Part shown: in pieces, positions 35,638-44,200 of the stretch | Position numbering within the stretch: the first letter of the stretch is position 1 | Layout: each line of letters opens with the position of its first letter | NCBI RefSeq assembly: GCF_001275675.1 | Contig: NZ_LITM01000002.1 | Coordinates: 119,322 to 176,868, forward strand | Origin: Lysinibacillus sp. FJAT-14745 | Lineage (GTDB): Bacteria > Bacillota > Bacilli > Bacillales_A > Planococcaceae | DNA: 57,547 nucleotides | Reading direction: 5' to 3' | The notes under the pieces: model-generated | The model's input: only the letters and a program-made list of their open reading frames with translations | Told to the model about the DNA's origin: nothing | Database searches by the model: none | Position numbers and translations under genes: made by a program

Positions 35638-35958
35638 AGTTAAAAATGTAGCAAGTAATGTCCTCTATTAAAAAGTAGGTAAACGTGAGCTTAGTGTTAT
35701 AGTAGTCCAAAAGTAAAGACTTAATTCAAATAATTCCAGTTTAATTACCTGCTTACTTTCATAAATGACGTCATTATAAGCCTCATAGTTTCTTTTATTT
35801 ACAAAATTCATCAACAAACTTCACACGAGCTGAGGAAATCCAATCTCTCCCTAAAACATTTTCTATAAGATTAAATCATAAACTAGAAAATATTATTGTA
35901 AGCTAGCAAAAATCAGTATAAAGATGATAAAATGTTTTTATAAAGGGGGGCTTCAAAT
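35638..35958. other. Gene-free spacer
   Basis: About 320 bp, AT-rich, holding the promoter of the next gene; no further feature seen. Confidence 0.4.
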
Positions 35959-36357
35959 ATGGGGAAATTAAGCAAAAGGAACATACTGTGGATCGTGCCA
36001 ATCGGGATTTTAGGGGTGTTCTGGTATTTTTACGGTCCACAAAAGGACATTACAGATAATGAATATATTACATATGTTAAAAACTATTCATTCGAAAATA
36101 GTAATAAAACTTTAGAATCCAGCTTTGCCAACGCCTGTGAAAATCCATATTGGGTGTATTTTGAAACCCAAAAAGGACAGGACGTTGTAGAATTTAAAGG
36201 AGACTGCCCTGTCAATAATAAAACCGCAAAAGTGAATGTTCAATTTTTAGTTGATCGTGATAGGACAAATGTGAGAAACGGTGCGATGCTTGTCGATAAT
36301 AAAATGCAGGAGGAAGCAGATCGAGACAAATACCTTCTTGCTTTAGTAGGCGAATAA
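35959..36357 (+). CDS. Membrane-anchored exported protein of unknown function
   Basis: 132 residues. A basic N-terminus and one helix (NILWIVPIGILGVFWYFYG) anchor it; the rest, probably extracytoplasmic, contains two Cys (NACENPYW and GDCPVNN) that could form a disulfide. The family is not known to me. ATG 35959 has AAAGGGGGG upstream. Single gene, converging on the methyltransferase. Confidence 0.7.
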   Translation: MGKLSKRNILWIVPIGILGVFWYFYGPQKDITDNEYITYVKNYSFENSNKTLESSFANACENPYWVYFETQKGQDVVEFKGDCPVNNKTAKVNVQFLVDRDRTNVRNGAMLVDNKMQEEADRDKYLLALVGE

Positions 36358-36360
36358 ATA

Positions 36361-36400
36361 GAAAAAAGCTCTCGTTTGAAAAAGAACGAGAGCTAGACTT
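36361..36400. terminator. Terminator hairpin at the methyltransferase end (duplicated at 39472)
   Basis: AGCTCTCGTT (36367-36376) pairs with AACGAGAGCT (36385-36394), with an A/T run (minus-strand T) at 36361-36366. It sits between two converging genes. Confidence 0.75.
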
Positions 36401-36466
36401 TAATGAATCAACGGATAGAAACGCCGAACTTATGGATAGCTCCTCTCTACATTTCATAAAGAATTA

Positions 36467-37243
36467 TCATTTCACAGCTTTCCAAATAGTCCATCTGTCC
36501 TTTTCAACTATAGAGCCCTCAGTTGAAATCGACTTGTCAATATAATTCACTAATTCATTTAATTCTTCATCGTCTAACTCGTGCAAAATACTTCTACCTG
36601 TTCTTTCCCGTAAATCTTTTAACAATTGCTCTTTCTGTTCATACACACTTCTTGTTTCCCATAGCTTTACTTCTTTAATCTCGCTAAATCCGATTCCCTT
36701 TAGTATCTCAAACACTAACTCACTACTATGTCTGCGTTTAATTTCTTGTTCCTTTAATTTTGGAAAACGCTCAAAGAAATAGCCTCTAATATGGTAGTCA
36801 TCACCTTTTAATAAACAATCTTCAGGTGTACGGTCTTGGATAATGTAAACCCCTTTATCCTCCAAAATTCTATATGCCTCTTGAAAACAAGCCTTTAAGT
36901 CCTGGATATGATGAATTAAAGCTCGTTCCAGTACTAACTGGAAGCTGTCATTGTCTAAGCCTGTAGCCAATGCATTTCCTTGCTTGAAAGTAATATTATG
37001 ATAGTCTTTACAATTTTCTTTTGCCCCAACGAGCATAGCTTGTGAAAAATCCACACCTATTACAGAAGCTACGCCCATATCTGCTAATGCTTTTGAGTAA
37101 ATTCCTCCGCCACAGCCAATATCTGCAGCCTTCGAAGTATTCTTGATAGGGACAAGTTCTTTCATTGCTTCCATCCACGAGTGGTCAGCCTGTCGAGTTG
37201 TATAAGTAGTTTGATTGTCCTTATTGTGAAAATCAATGCCCAT
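36467..37243 (-). CDS. Class I SAM-dependent methyltransferase
   Basis: 258 residues. The SAM-binding motif I is AADIGCGGGIYSKALADMG, with acidic loop VIGVDFSQAM after strand 2 and FKQGNALATGL after that; LERALIHHIQD is motif IV-like. It resembles UbiE/MenG-type small-molecule methyltransferases. ATG 37243 gives the best spacing from AGAGAG; other in-frame ATG/GTG codons lie just upstream. A truncated, frameshifted copy of its C-terminal part is at 39559-39764. Confidence 0.87.
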   Translation of the reverse strand: MGIDFHNKDNQTTYTTRQADHSWMEAMKELVPIKNTSKAADIGCGGGIYSKALADMGVASVIGVDFSQAMLVGAKENCKDYHNITFKQGNALATGLDNDSFQLVLERALIHHIQDLKACFQEAYRILEDKGVYIIQDRTPEDCLLKGDDYHIRGYFFERFPKLKEQEIKRRHSSELVFEILKGIGFSEIKEVKLWETRSVYEQKEQLLKDLRERTGRSILHELDDEELNELVNYIDKSISTEGSIVEKDRWTIWKAVK

Positions 37244-37444
37244 CTTCATCACTCTCTTTTCTGTTTTTTATACCAATCTTTATGGAGATTCTCGTTAACA
37301 TTATTTTACAACCATTCAATACATAAGTAAAATCAATGTTAATTATTAATTTCCATAAGTTTCTCTTATGCCAATTGGCAGTGATACTGAAAATAGCGTT
37401 GAGTTTTCAATGATTTAAATCTTAGCAAAATTCAAGGGACTTCT

Positions 37445-38074
37445 TTATCTCCCCAACTCACTTTCTTTTTCAATAATTGAACGCATTCCACTAGCTTCAA
37501 GAGTTCCTTTTAATATTGTTTCTATCAACATCGTAGCTACTTCCTCTGGTGATTGTTGTATATCGTGTTGTAGCCAGTACGTAATTACTCCCAAAATTGC
37601 ATTTGAGTTATACGCTAATGTTAATTCAATTGGGAACTTCCATTTGCTTTTATCAGTAAGATTACCAAGATAAGCATTGAAATATCTCACAAAAAACTGT
37701 CTCATTTTTTCATAGTAAAATGGATCACCATTTGGACCTAATATTAATTTTAAGGAATCAGCTTCTTCATAAAACACATGTAAAATTTGGGTCATTACAG
37801 GCAATCGCTCTTGTTTAAACTGGTTGATATCTATAACTAAAATTGTAGTTTCATCTAAAATTGCGTTGAATTTTTCGAAAATTTCGTTTTCGTACTGTTC
37901 TAATAAATTGTATTTATCTACGTAATGTAGATAAAAAGTTCCGCGATTAATATTGGCACGCTCTGTAATATTTCGAACTGTGATAGCTTCAAAGTTCTTT
38001 TCAGAAAGTAAAGAGAAAAATGCTTGTTTAATTTCATTTTTCGTGCGAATAATTCGTCGATCCGTTTTTGTCAC
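37445..38074 (-). CDS. TetR/AcrR-family repressor
   Basis: 209 residues. N-terminal HTH: RTKNEIKQAFFSLLSEKNFEAITVRNITERANINRGTFYLHYVDKYNLL, typical TetR. The C-terminal all-helical domain resembles TetR_C regulators next to YhgE/ABC-type genes. GTG 38074 has GGGAGGA eight bases upstream; a longer frame starts without a ribosome site. Divergent from the membrane-protein pseudogene at 38229, its probable target. Confidence 0.87.
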   Translation of the reverse strand: MTKTDRRIIRTKNEIKQAFFSLLSEKNFEAITVRNITERANINRGTFYLHYVDKYNLLEQYENEIFEKFNAILDETTILVIDINQFKQERLPVMTQILHVFYEEADSLKLILGPNGDPFYYEKMRQFFVRYFNAYLGNLTDKSKWKFPIELTLAYNSNAILGVITYWLQHDIQQSPEEVATMLIETILKGTLEASGMRSIIEKESELGR

Positions 38075-38228
38075 GGAATCATTCCTCCCTTTTAATGAAC
38101 ACATTTTTTTATATGTTTAGTATTGAACACTTTGGCTGCTTTTGATTATAGGAAGTGATTTTTTTAGAGTATATAATCAAACTAAGAAATAATCAACACG
38201 ATGTACATTATCTGAAAGGAGAATACCT

Positions 38229-39392
38229 ATGAAAGAAAATAAGTTTTTCGGTATAGCGTTTATTGCTGTACTCTTATTATCCTTCATTTTTGTAGCAACA
38301 CAAATTCCTGGAGCCCATTCATCACCTAAAGATCTTCCAATCGGTCTTGTTCTTGAGGATGAGGGCAACATGGGGCAAACTTTTGTCGAGATGATTCAGA
38401 AAAATTCACAAGCAACAAAGGAATCACCCTTTAAATGGGTTGTATTAAAAAATGAACAAGAAATGCAAGAAAAATTAGCGAATCAAGAATTGTATGGTGC
38501 TATTTATATCCCTAAAGACTTTTCAGAAAAGTATGCTTCATTCCAAACACCAACACCTACATCTGCATTGCTAAAAATTTATATAAACCAAGGAAAAAAT
38601 GCCAACGTTGCAAATATAGTTACACAGGCTTTATCTACAATGGTTGGAAAAATGAATGACAATGTTAGTGCCCAATTATTAGCGGTTACTGATAAAAATA
38701 ATATTCCGTTAAATGCTAATCAAGCACGCACTTATTCAACGCCTATCCAAGGTGAAATAGTCAATGTGCATGAAACCGGTAAATTAAGCAATGCTCCACT
38801 TTCATTCTTTCAACCTATTTGGATTAGTAGTTTATTCAGTGCTATTCTTTTATGGTTTACTGGAAGAAATCGCAAGTTTAATTCTGTATTGGAGCAACTT
38901 AAATTCCGAGGATTCCAGGCTTTGATTGCCATAATCATTGGTTTATTTGGCGGTTATTTATTAACTTGGTACTCCACTTGGATGCTGGATTATAAGTTTG
39001 CAGATTTTAACCATGTTGCTCTATTTTTATCACTGACTTGCGCCACATTTATATTATTAATACTAGCTATCACTACATGGATTCAATTTGCGAGTTTACC
39101 AATTTTCGTTCTTTTAATGTTCTTTGGTTTACCGCTTCTACAAATCGCCCCAGAAATGTTGCCTAGTTTTTAGGCTGATTGGATCTATCCATGGTTACCG
39201 TTCCGCTTTATGTTTGAAGGATTAAAGGAGATTCTTTTCTTCAGTGGAGAACTTTGGAGCACTCCAGCAGTTACTTTATGCTGGATGGCTGTTGTAAGTA
39301 TTTTAGTATTACTTCTATCTGTAGTAAAACGTAGTTCCTATAAAGAGGATAATTCAGCTGAAGATATGGAAGCTGATGGAGTAGAAGTTTAA
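38229..39392 (+). pseudogene. YhgE/Pip-like (ABC-2 type) membrane protein interrupted by an amber codon
   Basis: From ATG 38229 (GAAAGGAG upstream) the frame codes 314 residues: one N-terminal helix, a ~180-residue extracellular domain (DLPIGLVLEDEGNMGQTFVEM...), then four helices. It stops at TAG (39171-39173), but the same frame continues without interruption as ADWIYPWLPFRFMFEGLKE and a last helix up to 39392 (387 codons in all). Such a continuation matches the last helices of YhgE/Pip-like transporters, so a single nonsense change has split the gene. The truncated protein may still be inserted. Confidence 0.75.
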
Positions 39393-39465
39393 GGTCTATC
39401 TTATTTCAGAAAGAAGAAGTTTAAGTACCCATTATACAAAAGGGTATACGTGTGCCACAAAAAAT

Positions 39466-39505
39466 AATTATAGCTCTCGTTTGATAAAGTAAACGAGAGC
39501 TATTA
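39466..39505. terminator. Hairpin, copy of the one at 36367
   Basis: AGCTCTCGTTT (39472-) pairs with AAACGAGAGCT (to 39501). Followed by sequence similar to that after the 36367 hairpin, it marks the start of a duplicated block. Confidence 0.7.
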
Positions 39506-39558
39506 TTATCGAATCCACGTATAGAATGGCTGAGCTGACAGACAGAATCACTCAATCA

Positions 39559-39764
39559 ATCATCGTCTAACTCGTGGAAAATATTCTCCTGTTCATTCCC
39601 GTAAATCTTTTAATAATTGTTCTTTCTGTTCATACATATCTTGGTTCCCATAGCTTTACTTCTTTAATCTCGCTAAATCCAATCTCCTTTAGTGTTTCAT
39701 CCACTAATTCACTACTATGTCTGCGTTTAATTACTTGTTCCTTTACTTTTGGAAAATACTCAAC
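39559..39764 (-). pseudogene. Fragment of a duplicated SAM methyltransferase gene
   Basis: On the minus strand it reads FPKVKEQVIKRRHSSELVDE and LKEIGFSEIKEVKLWEPR, matching the C-terminal third of the methyltransferase at 36467 (FPKLKEQEIKRRHSSELVFE...). A frameshift follows, then YEQKEQLLKDLRE-stop in another frame. No start or SAM motif remains. With the preceding terminator it is a decayed partial duplication of 36361-36780. Confidence 0.8.
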
Positions 39765-40200
39765 CCTTTTATATTTCCCTTTTAGCTAATGTTTTAAATT
39801 TTCGTATACATAAAGCTGCAAAGATGTTTTCTTACAGTCTCAAAATGAAGAACCCTAGTGCTAACACCTCCTTCTAACATAAACAATCATTATTAAATTT
39901 GATTATTTACCGATATAATCCTATTTACAAAATAGTTACTTATGGTGTAAAATTACACTATAAGTGACCTGTGATCTTAAGGATGGTTATTTAATTAAGA
40001 ACTTGTAATTGATTTCTATCTTTGATTGGACGAATGTAATACTAGCTCACGAAAGTAGGAATATCCAAAAGAACAAACATTAGGAGAAAAAATAGTTTGG
40101 TAATACGAACCATTATCGTTGGAAATAACGTTTAAGAGGACGAATTCATGAATCATTTTCACGAATTAACAAATAAATAAACAATTTAGGAGTAATTAAA
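39765..40200. other. Gene-free spacer
   Basis: 435 bp, AT-rich; no gene seen. The right end carries the promoter and TAGGAG ribosome site of the next gene. Confidence 0.4.
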
Positions 40201-40569
40201 ATGGAGAATAACAAGAAAATCATTGTAATAAACAGCCTATTAGTAGGATCTATCTTTTTAAACCTTTTTATATTCACTTCACGAATGAGCTTTTTCCCTT
40301 GGTTTATTGAAGATGCAATAGGCTATTTAGGCGTATTCCTTACAGCACCAATGTTAATAGGTATTTATTTCATCCTAAGACATTATCATAAGCTACAATT
40401 AATCACAAATATCAATATGGTAATTCCATTATTTGTCGCAGTAACATCATTGATTATTGTATTTATGCCGACAATTGACCTTTTAAATATTGTAGCTCTT
40501 GTCATTAACGTAGCAATGGTATGTTTAACAGCAATTTTCCTATTCAATCAAAAAGAAAAGGCGCTTTAA
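40201..40569 (+). CDS. Four-helix membrane protein of unknown function
   Basis: 122 residues with four hydrophobic helices, short cytosolic termini and a basic C-terminus (NQKEKAL). Family not recognised. ATG 40201 has TTAGGAG upstream and a strong terminator follows, which supports a real single-gene unit. Confidence 0.65.
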   Translation: MENNKKIIVINSLLVGSIFLNLFIFTSRMSFFPWFIEDAIGYLGVFLTAPMLIGIYFILRHYHKLQLITNINMVIPLFVAVTSLIIVFMPTIDLLNIVALVINVAMVCLTAIFLFNQKEKAL

Positions 40570-40598
40570 ACAAAATTTAGACCTTAATAAGCACAAAA

Positions 40599-40635
40599 AA
40601 CAGGTACTCATTAATAAAATGAGTCCTGTTTTTTT
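40599..40635 (+). terminator. Terminator
   Basis: AACAGG-CTCATT and AATGAG-CCTGTT pair with a small internal mismatch, followed by seven T. Confidence 0.8.
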
Positions 40636-40676
40636 GCTTACATGTAATAAATTGAACGGTTGGTAGTCTTTTTGGA

Positions 40677-40892
40677 TTACCCGAGCACTAAAGCCGCAAT
40701 GCCAATTATTATACAAACAATTCCACCTAAAAATTGACCGATTCCAGAAGCTTCCCCCATTAATAACAGATTAAAAATATTTTTGCTTTTTTGGCTCTTC
40801 CCAAAGAGACCATCATCTGTTTTCATTCGATAAATTCCCCAAGCAGTTAAAGCAATCCCAAAAATAATAAAAATACTTACTAAACCTAACAT
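40677..40892 (-). CDS. Small two-helix membrane protein
   Basis: 71 residues: helix LGLVSIFIIFGIALTAWGIY, a Lys/Ser-rich loop, and a Gly-rich helix FLGGIVCIIIGIAALVLG. Unknown family. Last gene in a three-gene set with an XRE regulator and a DUF2178-like protein; AAGGAG is present upstream of ATG 40892, and the gap to the regulator is only 15 bp. Confidence 0.6.
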   Translation of the reverse strand: MLGLVSIFIIFGIALTAWGIYRMKTDDGLFGKSQKSKNIFNLLLMGEASGIGQFLGGIVCIIIGIAALVLG

Positions 40893-40907
40893 ATTTAAAT
40901 AATCTCC

Positions 40908-41111
40908 TTATTTGTCATTTTCATCAAAAATAAAAACTTCCTCAATCGTTTTATTAAAAATCGATGCAATTTTATAAGCAAGTAGTACAGAAGGATTATA
41001 CTTCTGATTCTCAAGTGAAATAATCGTTCTCGACGATACACTTACTCGATCAGCCAATTCTTGTTGAGTTAAATTATGCTGTTTTCTTAAATCTCGTACT
41101 ATATTTTCCAT
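40908..41111 (-). CDS. Small XRE-family (Cro/CI-type) regulator
   Basis: 67 residues, a single helix-turn-helix: LRKQHNLTQQELADRVSVSSRTIISLENQKYNPSVLLAYKIASIFNKTIEEVF. These minimal regulators are commonly encoded with small membrane proteins such as the preceding gene. ATG 41111 has AAAGGAGGAC upstream. Its likely operator is the double palindrome at 41538-41568. Confidence 0.85.
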   Translation of the reverse strand: MENIVRDLRKQHNLTQQELADRVSVSSRTIISLENQKYNPSVLLAYKIASIFNKTIEEVFIFDENDK

Positions 41112-41129
41112 TTCCGTCCTCCTTTAAAA

Positions 41130-41516
41130 TTAAAGGACTCGTTCATAGAAAAACTTAGTTACAGTATTTAAAATGAAAAGAGCGAGTATTAATAGTAAAA
41201 GAACCGCTTTTACAGATAATACAATAAAATTACTCAAAAACAGCAAAAGTATTATTAATGAACTTATACATTGCATAGTTATATTGGAAGCTTGTCCTTC
41301 AATAAGAGCATCTCTTTCATCATACTCTTTCGATAAATCATCCTCTTTTTCCGATTTTCTAAAATAGATTGTAATCGATACAATCAAAATAATAATACCA
41401 ACAACGAAAAGATAGATTGCCGACATTTTTTCTGTTGGATTCATCAAAAGACTAATAACACCTAATATTATTGCAAGGAATGATGTTAATAATCTTTGAA
41501 ATAACTTTCGTTTCAA
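41130..41516 (-). CDS. DUF2178-like four-helix membrane protein
   Basis: 128 residues, four membrane helices in two pairs separated by a charged loop containing YDERDALIEGQASNIT. That loop, with DERD followed by an Ala/Ser-Thr helix, is characteristic of small membrane proteins paired with XRE regulators (DUF2178/DUF3796-like). TTG 41516 has AGGGGAG upstream. First gene of the operon; a role in stress or immunity to a peptide is possible but unproven. Confidence 0.7.
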   Translation of the reverse strand: MKRKLFQRLLTSFLAIILGVISLLMNPTEKMSAIYLFVVGIIILIVSITIYFRKSEKEDDLSKEYDERDALIEGQASNITMQCISSLIILLLFLSNFIVLSVKAVLLLLILALFILNTVTKFFYERVL

Positions 41517-41537
41517 TACAATACTCCCCTCTTGAAT

Positions 41538-41568
41538 ATGAAGTTTACTTCATGTGAAGTTAACTTCA
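41538..41568. promoter_or_regulatory. Double palindrome, probable XRE operator
   Basis: ATGAAGTTTACTTCAT (41538-41553, near-perfect) and TGAAGTTAACTTCA (41555-41568, perfect) lie side by side, sharing half-site GAAGT, directly upstream of the operon's ribosome site. Confidence 0.65.
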
Positions 41569-41809
41569 TATTAACCTCTTCTTAAAATAAATTCAAGTTA
41601 AATATTTGCTAAATGATAAATATTTTATTAAAAACCCTAAAAAGATTACTAAATCGACAATGCATCGTGTTTAACAATAAACGTCAAAAGGAGAAAACAA
41701 CGTTTAGTTTTCAACGTTTTTGAATATATATTAGAGCGCGTTCATAAACAAAAAAATACCAATCACTTCAAAAATCTTCTATCTTTGCGACTTGAAGCCC
41801 AACGAAAAA

Positions 41810-41838
41810 ACTCATGCAATTATTTTTGCATGAGTTAA
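41810..41838 (-). terminator. Terminator of the 69-residue gene
   Basis: ACTCATGCAA and TTGCATGAGT form a 10-bp stem; on the minus strand six T follow. Confidence 0.8.
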
Positions 41839-41852
41839 TTTATTTAATCTTT

Positions 41853-42062
41853 TTAATCTACGGACTGGATAATATTTAGCTCAAGGATTCGAATTTCCTT
41901 GTTTAGCTTAGCGATTGCTGCTTCTATTTGTTCAAAGCGTTCTAAATGACTTTTACTGACATTGTGCGTGGGTAGCGTTTCTTTTAACGCTGCCTGCCCC
42001 GCATATAGAATTTCAAGTAAATCTAACTTTTCAAAATAAGTTGTGCTATATTGTATTCCCAT
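41853..42062 (-). CDS. Small helical protein of unknown function
   Basis: 69 residues, mostly helical, charged, with heptad-like LERFEQIEAAIAKLNKEIRILELNI suggesting a coiled coil. ATG 42062 has AAGGGG upstream, and a strong terminator follows. No family recognised. Confidence 0.6.
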   Translation of the reverse strand: MGIQYSTTYFEKLDLLEILYAGQAALKETLPTHNVSKSHLERFEQIEAAIAKLNKEIRILELNIIQSVD

Positions 42063-42256
42063 TTCACAAAGCCCCTTACTGTTACTTTTTCACCACTAAT
42101 AAAAATACTAGCCTTTACTAGCACTATAACCGAAAAAAGCAAGTGCAAAACCATATCTCAGTTACCATTTATTCACCAATAAAAGGTATGTAAAGATGCC
42201 GTAAATATATTTTCGTAGGTTAATAAAATTTATTCTAGAGAAAAAGCATTACTTAT

Positions 42257-42784
42257 CTATTTTTTTAATATGGAATAGACAAATGTATCATGTGCCTGAC
42301 CATTTTGATACATATAATCTCTAAGAATTCCTTCCTTTTGAAAGCCCACTTTGGTTAGTAGCTTATTCGAGGCATCATTTTCTAAAAATACAACAGCACC
42401 AATACGAGTCAGCCCCATATGCTCAAAGCCATACGACACAATTTCGGTAACCGCTTCTTGGGTATATCCTTTTCTCCAATAATCAGGATGAATTTCATAA
42501 CCGATTTCTGCTCGTCTATGGATAGGCGACCAAGCGTGAAAACCAATTGTCCCGATTATACCCTTTATCCCCTTCCTTTCAATTCCCCATCTTATTCCTT
42601 TTTTCTCTGCAAAGCTCTTTGAAAATAATTCTACTAAATTTTCAGCTTGTTGTTTCTCTTTAAATGGCTCTTGTCCATAATAGCGAGTGACTTCTTCATT
42701 TGAAAAACAATTAAAAACACTTTCAGAATCGTCCAGTGTCAACTCTCTTAAAATAAGTCTTTCTGTCTCTAAATTAGGAAACAT
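42257..42784 (-). CDS. RimJ/RimL-type GNAT acetyltransferase
   Basis: 175 residues. The start LETERLILRELTLDDSE and the loop YEIHPDYWRKGYTQEAVTEIVSYGF (acetyl-CoA binding R/Q-x-x-G-x-A/G) followed by GAVVFLENDASNKLLTKVGFQKEGILRDY are diagnostic of the RimJ/RimL branch that acetylates N-termini of ribosomal proteins or small molecules. ATG 42784 is selected for GGGGGAGA upstream. Confidence 0.9.
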   Translation of the reverse strand: MFPNLETERLILRELTLDDSESVFNCFSNEEVTRYYGQEPFKEKQQAENLVELFSKSFAEKKGIRWGIERKGIKGIIGTIGFHAWSPIHRRAEIGYEIHPDYWRKGYTQEAVTEIVSYGFEHMGLTRIGAVVFLENDASNKLLTKVGFQKEGILRDYMYQNGQAHDTFVYSILKK

Positions 42785-42875
42785 TGATTCTCCCCCTTTG
42801 ATATCTTGTATTCTCCATATTTCCATTAAAATCCTTTAAAAACATAAAAAGTGTGCTCACTTTGTTCAAGCGATT

Positions 42876-43739
42876 TTATCCAAAAATTTGCGCTGCTATG
42901 GCAAATAACGTATTATTTCTTATCGGCATTTTCTTGGCATGAAGAATCATAACTGGAGGTCTATTTGCCTCTATAAAGCCACTTTGCTCTAACCATTGTA
43001 TAAATTCAGTATGACCAGATGGTACATCAATTCTTACTTTCCCATTATGGTCTTTCGCTAAAACATTAATTATAAGTCTAGCAGTTTTAGAATCAGGTGC
43101 TATAATCGGACCTAATAGTAGATTGATTGGCCCTAAAATAGACAATCCAAAACCTATAATATTTGCATGACGATCTTTCACAACAATACAATGCTTAGAT
43201 TGCTTTATCCTAGTCCGAAGAAAATTACTTCTTTTATCTCCAAAAGCAGCTGCATCTAGGCTGACAATTTTAGCAAAATCACTCTCAGTAAAATCTTCAA
43301 TCGTATACTCATTAGAAGCTAAGTTATGGGCACCAACATAATTGTCAGTCAAATATTTATGTACATAATCTACTGTGGTAAAGCCCATTTTCTTATACAA
43401 CGGTTCACCGTCTTTCGTTGCGACGAGCAGTATTGCTGTATGTTCTGAAACACTTTCAATACATTTTTGAGTAGCTAATTTCCCTAAACCGAGCCCTCTG
43501 TAATTTTCATGCACAATGACCATACCTATTGACGCTAAATTTGTATCATATGTAATTATGGCAGCACTTGAAACAATTTTTCCCTCAGCATTTTTGTGCC
43601 CAAATATTTTACCTGACATCATCACCGTTCTAATTTCGAACTCATCGTAATCCCACCCGACAGAGTTAGAAAGTGCAATTAATCCTGGAATATCATTTGC
43701 ATCGAACAATACTAACTGTAATTGATTAAATGAAGTCAT
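42876..43739 (-). CDS. Double-GNAT acetyltransferase
   Basis: 287 residues. The first GNAT domain (about 1-135) contains VIVHENYRGLGLGKLATQKC and PLYKKMGF. The second half (about 150-287) lacks a clear acetyl-CoA loop and resembles the C-terminal domain of YitH/GNAT_18 proteins. ATG 43739 has GGAGGG upstream. It precedes the RimJ-like gene on the same strand by ~90 bp. Confidence 0.85.
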   Translation of the reverse strand: MTSFNQLQLVLFDANDIPGLIALSNSVGWDYDEFEIRTVMMSGKIFGHKNAEGKIVSSAAIITYDTNLASIGMVIVHENYRGLGLGKLATQKCIESVSEHTAILLVATKDGEPLYKKMGFTTVDYVHKYLTDNYVGAHNLASNEYTIEDFTESDFAKIVSLDAAAFGDKRSNFLRTRIKQSKHCIVVKDRHANIIGFGLSILGPINLLLGPIIAPDSKTARLIINVLAKDHNGKVRIDVPSGHTEFIQWLEQSGFIEANRPPVMILHAKKMPIRNNTLFAIAAQIFG

Positions 43740-43843
43740 TCTTTCCCTCCTCATATAAGAACATTTGTTTTTATTTTATATGCATTCTCTATTGTCTACA
43801 AGTGGAATTTTTTAAAAATTTAGATTTATCATCATAAAGTGAG

Positions 43844-43921
43844 GTTGATTTCCGTTCCGACTGAGCGCTTTGTTGCTGACGCTGATCCCCAAGGAGTCGC
43901 TCAGTCTTCACTCCAATCAAC
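43844..43921. repeat. Family 2 stem-loop repeat, copy C (78 bp)
   Basis: GTTGATT and AATCAAC ends pair; GACTGAGCG (43859-43867) pairs with CGCTCAGTC (43898-43906). The loop begins CTTTGTTGCTGACGCTGATC, a truncated U module, and ends CCCCAAGGAGT. No M module. Confidence 0.85.
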
Positions 43922-44200
43922 TTTTACACATATCAACGGTTTTAAACACATAGCACTCAAACCTTATACCATAATCACCCACCTAAATTTCGATAAATGT
44001 TGAAATAATTTCTATTTAAGTCTATTAAAAATAGCAAATATCTTTATAATAGAAGCTAGACTATGCACTCCTACTTTAAGCATATTTAGGTGATTGAAAA
44101 TGACATCTTATGAACGAATACTTATAATGGTCCCGCCGTTTCCCTAGCTACGTCTACTCTTTTCTAAAGAAGTAGATTTTGCTTGTAGGAGGGCAATAAG
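43922..44200. other. Promoter and leader region of the Bcr/CflA gene
   Basis: 280 bp without a gene. TTTATAATAG near 44042 and TTATAATGG near 44121 are -10-like. A hairpin with TTTT at 44153-44180 lies just before the ribosome site. Confidence 0.4.
44153..44180 (+). promoter_or_regulatory. Leader hairpin before the Bcr/CflA efflux gene
   Basis: TCTACT (44153-44158) pairs with AGTAGA (44171-44176), extended by TTT/AAA, followed by TTTT. It could be a leader attenuator of the efflux gene. Confidence 0.35.
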
